Below are positions 53,735 to 63,757 of a stretch of DNA of 64,000 nucleotides, one piece after another; within the stretch, counting starts at the first letter, position 1; each line of letters starts with the position of its first letter. The position numbers and the translations under genes were made by a program. The stretch comes from Massilia soli. GTDB lineage: Bacteria > Pseudomonadota > Gammaproteobacteria > Burkholderiales > Burkholderiaceae_D. The stretch is taken from assembly GCF_016809835.1 (NCBI RefSeq), contig NZ_JAFBIL020000001.1, positions 372,001 through 436,000 of the forward strand, read 5' to 3'. Under the pieces are notes generated by a model, which had not been told where the DNA came from, ran no database searches, and was given only the letters and a program-made list of their open reading frames with translations.

Positions 53735-54685
53735 ATGGCCACGGACGGCAAGCTCGGCGCGGTAGAACAGTACCTGCTCGAACTTGCCACCCAGCGCCAG
53801 CTATCCCCCCACACCATCCTCGCCTACCGGCGCGACCTGACCGGCTTGGCCGCCCTGACCGGCGCATCGGGCTGGGACACGGTGGTCCACGCCGACATCC
53901 GGCGCCTGGCCTCGAAACTGCATGCCCAGGACCTGAACCCGCGCTCGATCGCGCGCCAGCTGTCGTGCTGGCGCGGCTTTTTCGGCTGGCTGGCGCGCAG
54001 CGCCAAGCTGGCCGCCAACCCGGTCGATGGCGTGCGCGCGCCCAGGCGCGCGCGCACACTGCCCAAGGCGCTGTCGGTCGATGACGCGGTCCACCTGGTG
54101 TCGAGCCCGTCCCACGCCCACGCCAATCCCGAGCCGGCCGACCTGTGCAACCGCGCCATGTTCGAGCTGATGTACTCGAGCGGCCTGCGGGTATCCGAAC
54201 TGGCCGGGCTCGATGCCGCCTACCGCAAGGCCGGCAGCGCGGCCGGCAGCGCCGCATCGCTGGGCTGGATCGATCTCGACGCCCAGGAAGTGGTGGTCAC
54301 CGGCAAGGGCGGCAAGATGCGCAAGGTGCCGGCCGGCGCCCACGCGATCGCCGCGCTGCAGGCCTGGCTGGCGGTGCGTCCGCCGCCGGCGGACGGCAGC
54401 GCCGCGCTGTTCGTGTCGGCGCGCGGCGCGCGCATCACGCCGCGCGTAATCCAGAGCCGCCTCAAGCAGCACGCGCTGCGCGTGGGCACCTCGGTCAACG
54501 TCCATCCGCACGTGCTGCGCCACTCGTTCGCCTCGCACGTGCTGCAGTCGTCGGGCGACCTGCGCGCGGTGCAGGAGATGCTCGGCCACGCCAGCATCAC
54601 CTCGACCCAGGTCTACACGGCGCTCGACTTCCAGCACCTCGCCGCCGCCTACGACAAGGCCCATCCGCGGGCAAAAACCAAGTAA
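53735..54685 (+). CDS. xerC: tyrosine recombinase XerC
   Basis: XerC, with XerD, resolves chromosome dimers at dif. The 316-residue protein has the N-terminal SAM-like DNA-binding domain (about 8-95) and the catalytic residues Arg in SSGLRVSELAG, Lys in TGKGGKMRKVP, HVLRHSFASH, LGHASIT and the nucleophile Tyr in TQVYTAL. An alanine/glycine-rich insertion (about 163-175, AYRKAGSAAGSAASLG) separates the catalytic Arg and Lys segments. Its place after DUF484 marks it as the housekeeping recombinase rather than a mobile-element integrase. Confidence 0.94.
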   Translation: MATDGKLGAVEQYLLELATQRQLSPHTILAYRRDLTGLAALTGASGWDTVVHADIRRLASKLHAQDLNPRSIARQLSCWRGFFGWLARSAKLAANPVDGVRAPRRARTLPKALSVDDAVHLVSSPSHAHANPEPADLCNRAMFELMYSSGLRVSELAGLDAAYRKAGSAAGSAASLGWIDLDAQEVVVTGKGGKMRKVPAGAHAIAALQAWLAVRPPPADGSAALFVSARGARITPRVIQSRLKQHALRVGTSVNVHPHVLRHSFASHVLQSSGDLRAVQEMLGHASITSTQVYTALDFQHLAAAYDKAHPRAKTK

Positions 54686-54814
54686 CTGGGCAGTCAGGGC
54701 ATGATCCGTATCAAGCCCAAACGCGGTTGATGGAAGCAAATCGCGAAATCCGGCATAATCCCTCGCTTACCTGCCGCCCAAGCGGCCGCTTTACCAATAC
54801 AACGGCAAAACAAC

Positions 54815-55882
54815 ATGGCATTAATTCCAAGCACCATCCTGACCGGCTTCCTGGGCGCCGGCAAAACCACCTTGCTCAACCGCATCCTGCAAGAGGATCA
54901 CGGCCTGCGCATTGCCGTCATCGAAAATGAGTTTGGCGAAGAAAACATCGACAACGAGATCCTGGTGCAGGACAGCAGCGAGCATATCGTCGAGATGAAC
55001 AACGGCTGCATCTGCTGCACCGTGCGCGGCGACCTGATCGTGGCGCTGACGAAACTGGCGCAAAAGCGCGACGCCGGCGAAATCCAGTTCGACCGCGTGG
55101 TGATCGAAACGACCGGCCTGGCCAATCCGGGCCCGGTGGCGCAAACTTTCTTTGTCGACGAAGAAGTCGGCGCCCACTACCTGCTCGACGCGGTGGTCAC
55201 CGTGGTGGACGCGCGCCACGCGATGGCCCAGCTCGACGAGCATGAAGAAGCCCAGCGCCAGGTTGGCTTTGCCGACAAGATCCTGATTTCCAAGACCGAC
55301 CTGGTCGACGCGGCCCAGCTGGCCGAACTGAAGACGCGCCTGAAGCGGATCAACCCGCGCGCCCCGATGAACCAGTCGGACTTCGGGCGCGCCCCGCTGG
55401 CCGAGGTGCTCGACCTGCGCGGCTTCAACCTGAACGACAAGCTCGAACTCGATCCGGACTTCCTGACCGCCGACGAAGCGAGCGACCACGGCCACCACCA
55501 TGCGCACGACCATGATGGCGAGCACGAGCACGTACATACGGAAAACTGCGACCACAGCAACGACCATCACCACAGCCATCACAGCGACGACATCGCCGCC
55601 TTCGTGTTCAAAAGCACGCGCCCGTTCGACCCGGCCCGCCTCGACGAATTCCTGGGCAGCCTGGTCAATGTGTTCGGACCGCGCATGCTGCGCTACAAGG
55701 GCGTGCTGCTGATGGATGGCGCCGACCGCAAGGTGGTGTTCCAGGGCGTGCACCAGATTATGGGCAGCGATATCGGCGGCAAATGGGGCGACGACGAGGA
55801 ACGCGGCAGCAAAATGGTCTTTATTGGCAAAAATTTACCGAAAGACGTCTTTATCCGCGGATTGGAACAATGTTTGGTATAA
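54815..55882 (+). CDS. CobW/ZNG-family GTPase with histidine-rich loop
   Basis: A 355-residue G3E-family GTPase and putative metallochaperone. It has Walker A TGFLGAGKTTLLN at the start, the metal-binding CxCC in NGCICCTVRG (about 66-72), ETTGLANPGPV, and SKTDLVD for guanine specificity. A loop of about 36 residues (225-260) is extremely rich in histidine and aspartate, suggesting zinc storage or delivery. The C-terminal CobW_C domain follows. It lies 70 bases upstream of dksA, which is itself a zinc-less variant. Confidence 0.9.
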   Translation: MALIPSTILTGFLGAGKTTLLNRILQEDHGLRIAVIENEFGEENIDNEILVQDSSEHIVEMNNGCICCTVRGDLIVALTKLAQKRDAGEIQFDRVVIETTGLANPGPVAQTFFVDEEVGAHYLLDAVVTVVDARHAMAQLDEHEEAQRQVGFADKILISKTDLVDAAQLAELKTRLKRINPRAPMNQSDFGRAPLAEVLDLRGFNLNDKLELDPDFLTADEASDHGHHHAHDHDGEHEHVHTENCDHSNDHHHSHHSDDIAAFVFKSTRPFDPARLDEFLGSLVNVFGPRMLRYKGVLLMDGADRKVVFQGVHQIMGSDIGGKWGDDEERGSKMVFIGKNLPKDVFIRGLEQCLV

Positions 55883-55952
55883 ACTATCCCGGTTTCCAGT
55901 ATGCACAAAACGGTTCCAGCGGCTCAGATTGAAGTTCCACGGAGGTGGCATC

Positions 55953-56678
55953 ATGAAAGGTAGCGAAACGAAACCGGCCAGCAGATCCGCCGAGGCCGTG
56001 GCGGTGGCGCCAGCGCCAGGCGGTGCGGCAAAAACAACGGCCGCGGCCAGGCCGGCCTCGCGCGCCACCGCGGCCAGCAAGACCAAGATTGCAGCAACTG
56101 CGAAGGCAGGCAGTAAAGCGGCGGACGGCCAGCCCTCCGTCAAGGCAAGCGATCCGGCAGACGAAAATACTGCTGGGTTAGCTGATAAAATGAAAACCTC
56201 TGTCGTATCGAAGGTAAGTGAAGTCATGACTAAAACAACTAAATCGAACTCCGCCGTGAACACAGAAGGCCACGTCCTGTCCGAAGATGAAATCCGGGCG
56301 ATGGGCGAGAAGGACTACATGAACGCGGAACAGTTGGCGTTTTTCAAGGCACGCTTGCAGCAACTTGAAAAAGACCTGTTGAAGAATGCCGGCGAAACCA
56401 CCGAGCACCTGCGCGAAACCGTCCTGGTCCCCGACCCGGCCGACCGTGCCACGATCGAAGAAGAACATGCGCTCGAACTGCGTACCCGCGATCGCGAGCG
56501 CAAGCTGCTCAAGAAAGTGCAGCAGTCGATCGCCTCGATCGATGCCGGCGAATACGGCTGGTGCGAAGAGACCGGCGAGCCGATCGGCATCCCGCGCCTG
56601 ATCGCGCGCCCGACCGCGACCTTGTCGCTGGAAGCGCAGCAGCGCCGCGAACTGAAGCAGAAGCTGTACGGCGACTGA
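55953..56678 (+). CDS. dksA: RNA polymerase-binding transcription factor DksA (zinc-less type, long N-terminus)
   Basis: DksA works with ppGpp on RNA polymerase. The core (about residues 92-241) has the coiled-coil segment with LVPDPADRATIEEEHALELR, carrying the acidic tip (DPADRA). The zinc-finger place reads WCEETGEPIGIPRLIARPTA then LSLEAQ, so only one of four cysteines remains (C-T...S-A). This resembles zinc-independent DksA variants. ATG 55953 has GGAGG seven bases upstream and gives 241 residues, with a roughly 90-residue alanine/lysine-rich extension. An internal ATG at 56226 would give the usual 150 residues. Confidence 0.93.
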   Translation: MKGSETKPASRSAEAVAVAPAPGGAAKTTAAARPASRATAASKTKIAATAKAGSKAADGQPSVKASDPADENTAGLADKMKTSVVSKVSEVMTKTTKSNSAVNTEGHVLSEDEIRAMGEKDYMNAEQLAFFKARLQQLEKDLLKNAGETTEHLRETVLVPDPADRATIEEEHALELRTRDRERKLLKKVQQSIASIDAGEYGWCEETGEPIGIPRLIARPTATLSLEAQQRRELKQKLYGD

Positions 56679-56692
56679 CGTCGCTGTTTCCC

Positions 56693-56730
56693 GCAAAAAA
56701 GCATGCGCCTCACGCCGCATGCTTTTTTGC
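56693..56730 (+). terminator. rho-independent terminator after dksA
   Basis: GCAAAAAAGCATGCG (56693-56707) pairs exactly with CGCATGCTTTTTTGC (56716-56730) around an eight-base loop. The A/T ends on both sides could make it bidirectional. Confidence 0.9.
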
Positions 56731-56811
56731 TTTCAGGACGAGTCGTGCCGGACGGGCGCGCCGCGCCGTGCTAACGTGGCAAACGCAGCGTGAAAAGTAA
56801 CAGGAAATAAC

Positions 56812-58143
56812 GTGGGCATTTTCTCCAGGTTCAGACGCAAGAACGACGACAGCGATGGCATTGCGCCGCCAGACAGCCGCCTGGGCGGCGGCGAACCGTC
56901 GCGCCTGGCGGAAGGCCGCCCCGCGCAAGAGACCGAGGCAGAACGTGCGCGCCTGCGCGAGATCGCCCGCGCCACCGCGGCCAAGATCGACGCCATCGAG
57001 ACGGCGATGGCCAACGACATTTTCAATACGCCGGAGCCGGCCTGGGGCAGCGGCCCGCGCCGTCCGCTGACCAGCTTCCAGCAAGAGCAGAACGGTGCGG
57101 GCACCCAGCCGATGCTGGAAATCCCCACCACCGAGCTGCTCGGCGACGACGTGCTGCCCGATGCCCCGGTCGAGGCCCAGGCCGCGCCGGTCGTCGAGGA
57201 AAGCGCCATCCTGTATGCCAACGGCCAGGCCGCGGCCGCCGAGTCGATGCTGGCCGACAGCCTGGCCGACGTCGGCCAGCACGACCGCACGGTGTGGTGG
57301 ATGCTGTTCGACCTGTACCAGGCCGGCAACCGCCCGCTGGACTTCGACAACCTGGCGATCGACTACGCCAGCCGGTTTGAAACCTCGCCCCCGGCGTGGA
57401 ATCCATTGCCGCCCAGCGCCAGCGCGCCGGCATACGCGGGCGTCACCCCAACCGAGGTACTCAAGGGAACGCTGGACGCGCACAGCGCAGCGCAGCTGGC
57501 ACGCCTGACCGACCTGGCGGCGCCCGGCAAGCTGCTGCGCCTTGAGCTGGGCCACATCACCCAGCTGACGCCGGAAGGCTGCGAGCTGCTGTCGCGCGCG
57601 CTGGCCGGCCTGCGCGCCGGCGGCAGCGAACTGGTGGTCGCTGGCGCTGCCGAGCTGGCGGCGCTGGCACGCCAGAGCACCATCATCGGCGAGCGCGACA
57701 GCAGTCCGGCGCCATGGCTGCTGCTGCTCGCGCTGCTCCAGCTGCTCAACCGCGAGAAGGACTTCGAAGAAACCGCAATGGATTACTGCGTCACCTTTGA
57801 AGTCTCGCCGCCGTCATTTGAAGCGCCGGGAAAGGTCGCCACCGCCACCAGCGGCCCCGTCAGCGTGGAAAGGTTCATGTTGCCCTCGGTGATAGAAGGC
57901 GCGGCCGCCACGCTGTTCGACGCGATCGACGCCTATGCGCAAGACAGCGACGTGGTGCTGCTCGACTGCGCGCGGCTGGCGCGGGTCGAGTACGGCGCCG
58001 CGGTGGCCTTGCAGGCCCGCCTGCGGGCGCTGGCGGGCAGCGGCAAGAAGATCGAGCTGCGCGATGTGAACCATCTGGTCGCGGCGCTGTTCAAACTGCT
58101 GGGCTATGCCGGGGTCGCGCGCCTGTACCCCCATAAGTACTAG
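56812..58143 (+). CDS. STAS-domain protein upstream of hslVU
   Basis: A 443-residue protein with a charged N-terminus (about 1-75) and two regions resembling STAS domains (about 225-290 and 360-440), for example [24 protein letters not shown] followed by [31 protein letters not shown] domains act in anti-anti-sigma signalling and transport regulation. The usual phosphorylated serine or threonine is not obvious. The start is GTG at 56812 with AGGA about seven bases upstream. It ends 40 bases before the heat-shock-type promoter of hslV. Function unknown. Confidence 0.8.
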   Translation: MGIFSRFRRKNDDSDGIAPPDSRLGGGEPSRLAEGRPAQETEAERARLREIARATAAKIDAIETAMANDIFNTPEPAWGSGPRRPLTSFQQEQNGAGTQPMLEIPTTELLGDDVLPDAPVEAQAAPVVEESAILYANGQAAAAESMLADSLADVGQHDRTVWWMLFDLYQAGNRPLDFDNLAIDYASRFETSPPAWNPLPPSASAPAYAGVTPTEVLKGTLDAHSAAQLARLTDLAAPGKLLRLELGHITQLTPEGCELLSRALAGLRAGGSELVVAGAAELAALARQSTIIGERDSSPAPWLLLLALLQLLNREKDFEETAMDYCVTFEVSPPSFEAPGKVATATSGPVSVERFMLPSVIEGAAATLFDAIDAYAQDSDVVLLDCARLARVEYGAAVALQARLRALAGSGKKIELRDVNHLVAALFKLLGYAGVARLYPHKY

Positions 58144-58180
58144 CGTCGTTGCCAAGACGGCGGGAACGGCCTATCCCTAT

Positions 58181-58208
58181 CTTGCAATTTGCCCGAGCAT
58201 CCCCACTT
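58181..58208 (+). promoter_or_regulatory. candidate sigma-32 heat-shock promoter of hslVU
   Basis: CTTGCAA (58181-58187) is 13 bases from CCCCACTT (58201-58208). These match the RpoH consensus CTTGAAA and CCCCATnT with the right spacing. The hslV ATG is 30 bases downstream. Confidence 0.75.
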
Positions 58209-58237
58209 CTTGTTGGCTAGATAACTCAGAGGCTGAC

Positions 58238-58774
58238 ATGGAACAATATCACGGCACCACCATCCTGTGCGTACGGCGCGGCAAGCAAGTTGCCCTCGGC
58301 GGCGATGGCCAGGTGACTCTCGGCAATATCATCATGAAGGGCACGGCCCGCAAGGTGCGCAAGCTGTATCAGGGCAAGGTCCTGTGCGGTTTCGCCGGCG
58401 GCACCGCCGACGCCTTCACCTTGCTCGACCGCTTCGAAGGCAAGCTCGAAAAGCACCAGGGCAACCTGCTGCGCGCCTCGGTCGAACTGGCCAAGGACTG
58501 GCGCACCGACCGCGTGCTGCGCCGCCTCGAGGCAATGCTGCTGGTGGCGGACGCCGAGTCGACCCTGGTCATCACGGGTAACGGCGACGTGCTCGAGCCG
58601 GAAGACGGCGTCGGCGCGATCGGCTCGGGCGGCACCTACGCCCAGTCCGCCGCCAAGGCGCTGCAGGAGAACACCGACCTGTCGCCTGCCGAGATCGTGC
58701 ACAAGTCGCTGACCATCGCCGGCCAGCTGTGCATTTACACTAATCTGAACCACATCGTGGAAAGCCTGGACTAA
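58238..58774 (+). CDS. hslV: ATP-dependent protease subunit HslV
   Basis: Peptidase subunit of the HslUV protease, 178 residues, forming a double hexamer with an N-terminal threonine nucleophile. The mature protein begins at the Thr pair in [12 protein letters not shown] after removal of a short propeptide. [10 protein letters not shown] and [16 protein letters not shown] are conserved. ATG 58238 follows an AGAGG-type site; an in-frame reading from 58106 extends through the promoter and is rejected. It lies just upstream of hslU. Confidence 0.97.
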   Translation: MEQYHGTTILCVRRGKQVALGGDGQVTLGNIIMKGTARKVRKLYQGKVLCGFAGGTADAFTLLDRFEGKLEKHQGNLLRASVELAKDWRTDRVLRRLEAMLLVADAESTLVITGNGDVLEPEDGVGAIGSGGTYAQSAAKALQENTDLSPAEIVHKSLTIAGQLCIYTNLNHIVESLD

Positions 58775-58794
58775 CCATCGTGCCTAATTCAATC

Positions 58795-60135
<1,341 letters not shown>

Positions 60136-60158
60136 TCGTCCGGGACCGGGAGCGCGGC

Positions 60159-60359
60159 ATGGCGAACAAGGCATTGGCGACGCGGCAGAAGATGCGGCTG
60201 CGCCTGGAACCTTCGCAAACCTTCGGCAAACCGCGCAACCCGCTCGCCGTGCTGGCCAAGCAGCGCGCGGCGGGCGCCCACATCAAGAGCAAATCGGCGC
60301 AGCGCCAGGCCGACAAGCGCGCGCTGGCCAAAGCCAGGCTGAAACCCGACGACGAGTAA
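60159..60359 (+). CDS. small basic protein downstream of hslU
   Basis: A 66-residue lysine/arginine-rich protein (MANKALATRQKMRLRLE...) with no signal peptide or membrane helix. GGGAG lies six bases before the ATG, 23 bases after the hslU stop, so it is probably the last gene of the heat-shock operon. No domain is recognised; the basic, helical character suggests nucleic-acid or ribosome binding, which is speculative. Confidence 0.6.
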   Translation: MANKALATRQKMRLRLEPSQTFGKPRNPLAVLAKQRAAGAHIKSKSAQRQADKRALAKARLKPDDE

Positions 60360-60372
60360 AGTCCGCGCCGGC

Positions 60373-61083
60373 TTACTGCGTGACCGGCGGCGCGCCGATA
60401 TTGCGGGTTGCCGGCGGCATCTGCACCGGTGGCGCGGGCGGCGGCGGTGTCGTTACCCCATCCACCGGGCGCGCCATCGGCACCGGCGGCGGCGGCTCCT
60501 GGTCCGGCCCTTGCGGCGGCTCGTTCTGTTCGTCTAGTTCCTGCTGCTGTTCGCCCGGCGCGGCCGACTGCGGCATCGGGCGCGGCTGCGCCGGCATCTG
60601 CTGCTGCTGGGGCATCGGCTGTCCCTGCTGCGGGTAGGCCGGCGGCGCCGGCGCATCCATCGGCAGCGGCGCCGCCATCTCGCTGGCCGGGCGCGCGTCG
60701 ACCGCCAGGTCGATCCGCTTGAGCACACCGCCTTCCGACAGCATCACGTAGCGCGGATGCACTTCCTTGACCACCACCCCGGCGGAGAGCTCTTTCCCGA
60801 TCGGGAAGGCCTTGGCCGGCTGGCCATCGGCCACCAGGATCGCCACGCTGTTGCGGCCAGCGGCGACCACGCCGGTCAGCTGGTAATTCGATACCACCGC
60901 CGTCATCGCCTGGCCGCCGAACAGGGTGGCGGCGGCGTCCACCGCCGGCTCGGGCAGCGCGGCCACCGGCACCGCGGCCAGCGGGCGCTGGTCCGGCTTG
61001 TACAGCTGCAGCACCCAGTACGCGATCGAGGCCGACAGGGCCACGAGGGCGAGCAGGGTTAAAAGTAAAGGCATGCGCTTCAT
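60373..61083 (-). CDS. type II secretion protein GspC-like, with disordered tail
   Basis: A 236-residue inner-membrane protein. A membrane helix (about 5-26) is followed by an HR-type domain (about 55-130: LFGGQ..., YQLTGVVAAGRNSVAILVADGQPAKAFPIGKEL, VKEVHPRYVMLSEGGVLKRI), as in GspC, which links the inner-membrane platform to the secretin. Instead of a PDZ or coiled-coil domain, the last 100 residues are rich in proline and glutamine. It lies 13 bases downstream of gspF on the same strand, so the assignment rests on domain and context. Confidence 0.8.
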   Translation of the reverse strand: MKRMPLLLTLLALVALSASIAYWVLQLYKPDQRPLAAVPVAALPEPAVDAAATLFGGQAMTAVVSNYQLTGVVAAGRNSVAILVADGQPAKAFPIGKELSAGVVVKEVHPRYVMLSEGGVLKRIDLAVDARPASEMAAPLPMDAPAPPAYPQQGQPMPQQQQMPAQPRPMPQSAAPGEQQQELDEQNEPPQGPDQEPPPPVPMARPVDGVTTPPPPAPPVQMPPATRNIGAPPVTQ

Positions 61084-61095
61084 CAGATTCCTTCG

Positions 61096-62316
61096 TTACC
61101 GCACCAGCTGGTTGATTTCAATGATCGGCATCAGCACCGCGAGCACGATCAGCAGCACCACGATACCCATCGCGACGATCAGCAGCGGCTCCAGCAGGCC
61201 GGCGATGGTCAGCGTGCGCCGCTCGACATCGGCCTGCTGCGACAGCGCGGCGCGGTCCAGCATGGCCGGCAGTTCGCCGGTGATTTCGCCCGCGCGGATC
61301 ATGTGGATCAGCATGGGCGGGAAATGCTTTTGCGCCGACAGCGCGCGCGCCAGCCCGACGCCTTCGCGCACGCTGGCGCTGGCCTGCTCGACCAGCTCCT
61401 TCATGGCGACGTTCGACAGCGTGTCGCGGCTGGTGTCGAGCGCGTGCAGAATCGGTACGCCCGAACCGGTGGTGATCGCCAGCGTACTGGCGAAACGCGC
61501 GGTGTTCAGGCTGCGCTCGAACTTGCCATAAATTGGCGCGGTCAGCAGCCAGGTATGCCAGCGCCGCTTCAGGTCCGGATTCTGCAGTGCCCGGCGCCAC
61601 ATGAAGAACGCGCCGATCAAGCCCACAGCAACATAGATCCCATAACCGCGCACAAAGTTCGACACCGCCAGCATCATTGTCGTCAGCAGCGGCAGTTTTT
61701 GCTTGGTGTTGGCAAACACCGACACGATCTGCGGCACCACATAGGTCAGCAGGAAGATGACGATGGCGAACGCCAGCACGGTGACGATGGCCGGATACAG
61801 GAACGCCAGGCGCACCTTCTGCACCAGCGCGTTGCGCCGTTCGATATAGTCGGCCAGGCGCGACAGCACCCGCGCCAGGTGGCCGATCTGCTCGCCCGAG
61901 GCGACCAGCGCGCGGTAGATTTCGGCGAAGTCGCGCGGATGGCGCGACAGCGCGTCGGAGAACGGCGCCCCGCCCATGACTTCGGAACGGATCGAGGCGA
62001 TCAGGTCGCGCACGTACGGGCGTTCGGCCTGTTCCAGCAAGGCGGTAAACGCCTGCTCGAGCGGCAGGCCCGCTTCCAGCAGGCTGGCCAGCTGGCGGGT
62101 AAACAGCGCCAGCTCGACCTGCGACAGCTTTTCGCCGATGCCGCGGCTTTTCGCCACGCCGGCCGCGTCCAGCTGCGCGGTGATGGCTTCGACGCTGAGC
62201 GGCGTCAGGCCCTGCAGGCGCAGGTCGGCGCGCGCCGAGCGCGGGCTGTCGGCGTTGACCACGCCCTTGCGGGTGGCGCCGGCGTCGTCGACGGCTTCGT
62301 AGCGGAATGCTGGCAT
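61096..62316 (-). CDS. gspF: type II secretion system inner-membrane protein GspF
   Basis: Polytopic platform protein of the type II secretion system, 406 residues. It has the N-terminal FRYEAVDDAGATRKGVV domain and two T2SSF domains (about 70-195 and 272-395), each followed by membrane helices; three helices lie at about 170-195, 220-245 and 375-400. LSQVELALFTRQLASLLEAGLPLEQAF is characteristic. It lies 10 bases downstream of gspE. Confidence 0.95.
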   Translation of the reverse strand: MPAFRYEAVDDAGATRKGVVNADSPRSARADLRLQGLTPLSVEAITAQLDAAGVAKSRGIGEKLSQVELALFTRQLASLLEAGLPLEQAFTALLEQAERPYVRDLIASIRSEVMGGAPFSDALSRHPRDFAEIYRALVASGEQIGHLARVLSRLADYIERRNALVQKVRLAFLYPAIVTVLAFAIVIFLLTYVVPQIVSVFANTKQKLPLLTTMMLAVSNFVRGYGIYVAVGLIGAFFMWRRALQNPDLKRRWHTWLLTAPIYGKFERSLNTARFASTLAITTGSGVPILHALDTSRDTLSNVAMKELVEQASASVREGVGLARALSAQKHFPPMLIHMIRAGEITGELPAMLDRAALSQQADVERRTLTIAGLLEPLLIVAMGIVVLLIVLAVLMPIIEINQLVR

Positions 62317-62326
62317 CGTTGTCGGC

Positions 62327-63748
62327 CTAGTCCTTGGTCACGCGCAGCAGTTCGGCCTGCGTCGTGGTGCCGTCGCGCAGCCAGCGTTCGCCGTCTTCGC
62401 GCATGGTCTTCATGCCGCTGCGCTGGGCGGCGTTCTTGATGTCCGCCTCCGACGCGCGGTTGTGGATCTGGGCGCGGATTTCGTCGGTGGTCTCGAGCAG
62501 CTCGTAGACGCCGACCCGGCCCTGGTAGCCGGTCTGGCCGCACTTGTCGCAGCCGACCGCCTTGTAGAACTGGCCGTCGGGCTCCTTGCAGTGCACGCAC
62601 AGCTTGCGCACCAGGCGCTGCGCCATCACGCCCAGCAGCGACGACGACAGCAGGAAGGGCTCGATGCCCATGTCGAGCAGGCGGGTCACGGCGGCTGCCG
62701 AATCGTTGGTGTGCAGGGTCGCCAGCACCAGGTGGCCGGTCAGGGATGCCTGCACCGCGATCTGCGCCGTTTCCAGGTCGCGGATCTCGCCGATCATGAT
62801 CACGTCCGGGTCCTGGCGCAAAATCGCGCGCAGGGCCTTGGCGAAGCTCATGTCGATGCGGGCGTTGACCTGGGTCTGGCCGACGCCGATCAGGTCGTAC
62901 TCGATCGGGTCTTCGACGGTCAGGATATTGGTGGTGCTGGCGTTCAGGCGCGACAGCGCCGCGTACAAGGTGGTGGTTTTACCGGAACCGGTCGGGCCGG
63001 TCACCAGCACGATGCCGTGCGGCTGCTTGATCAGGGTATCGAACTGCGGCAGCAGGTCCGGGCTCATGCCCAGGTGCGACAGGTCGAGGCGGCCGGCTTC
63101 CTTGTCCAGCAGTCGCAGCACCGCGCGTTCGCCGTGCCCGGTCGGCAGGGTCGAGACGCGCACGTCGACCGGCTTGCCGCCGACGCGCAAGGTGATGCGG
63201 CCATCCTGCGGCAGGCGTTTTTCGGCGATGTCGAGCTGGGCCATGATCTTGATACGCGAGATCAGCGAGGCATGGATGCCCTTGCGCGGGCGGACGATGT
63301 CGCGCAGCGCGCCGTCGATCCGGAAGCGCACCACCGAGGTCTGCTCGAACGGCTCGATGTGGATGTCGGAGGCGCCTTCGCGCAGCGACTGCGTCAGCAG
63401 CGCATTGATCATGCGGATCACCGGCGCGTCGTCGGACGATTCGAGCAGGTCTTCGATGGCCGGCACGTCCTGCAGCAGCTTGGTGAGGTCGAGGTCGGCG
63501 TCGAATTCGTCGGCCACCTGCGAAGCGTCGCCGCCGGCGCTGGCGTAAGCGCCGGCGATCGCCGCTTCCAGTTCGGCGCGCGGCATCGAGCGCAGCGCGA
63601 TGCGGCCGAAGCGGCGCGATACCTCGGCGATCGCCGCCGGCGCGGTCGCGCCGGAGATCCAGACCTCGACCGGGTTGTCGTTATCGCCATCCGTACGCGC
63701 GAGCACGCCAAAGTCGCGGGCAAAAGCGTAAGGCAAAAGATTGTTCAT
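62327..63748 (-). CDS. gspE: type II secretion system ATPase GspE
   Basis: Cytoplasmic hexameric ATPase that drives pseudopilus assembly; 473 residues. It has Walker [14 protein letters not shown] (about 246-258), the Asp box and Walker B-type [18 protein letters not shown], and [15 protein letters not shown]. The zinc-binding tetracysteine is CVHC...CDKCG (about 388-412). The N-terminal domain that binds GspL runs to about residue 95. It lies between gspD and gspF on the same strand. Confidence 0.96.
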   Translation of the reverse strand: MNNLLPYAFARDFGVLARTDGDNDNPVEVWISGATAPAAIAEVSRRFGRIALRSMPRAELEAAIAGAYASAGGDASQVADEFDADLDLTKLLQDVPAIEDLLESSDDAPVIRMINALLTQSLREGASDIHIEPFEQTSVVRFRIDGALRDIVRPRKGIHASLISRIKIMAQLDIAEKRLPQDGRITLRVGGKPVDVRVSTLPTGHGERAVLRLLDKEAGRLDLSHLGMSPDLLPQFDTLIKQPHGIVLVTGPTGSGKTTTLYAALSRLNASTTNILTVEDPIEYDLIGVGQTQVNARIDMSFAKALRAILRQDPDVIMIGEIRDLETAQIAVQASLTGHLVLATLHTNDSAAAVTRLLDMGIEPFLLSSSLLGVMAQRLVRKLCVHCKEPDGQFYKAVGCDKCGQTGYQGRVGVYELLETTDEIRAQIHNRASEADIKNAAQRSGMKTMREDGERWLRDGTTTQAELLRVTKD

Positions 63749-63757
63749 CGCGGTTCT

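Noticed and set aside
53735-54685. Mobile-element integrase
   Set aside because: The recombinase follows a DUF484 gene in the standard xerC arrangement, with no flanking repeats or cargo.
54145-54930. An arginine-rich plus-strand reading overlapping xerC and the CobW gene start
   Set aside because: Composition is typical of out-of-frame GC-rich DNA; both real genes have intact motifs.
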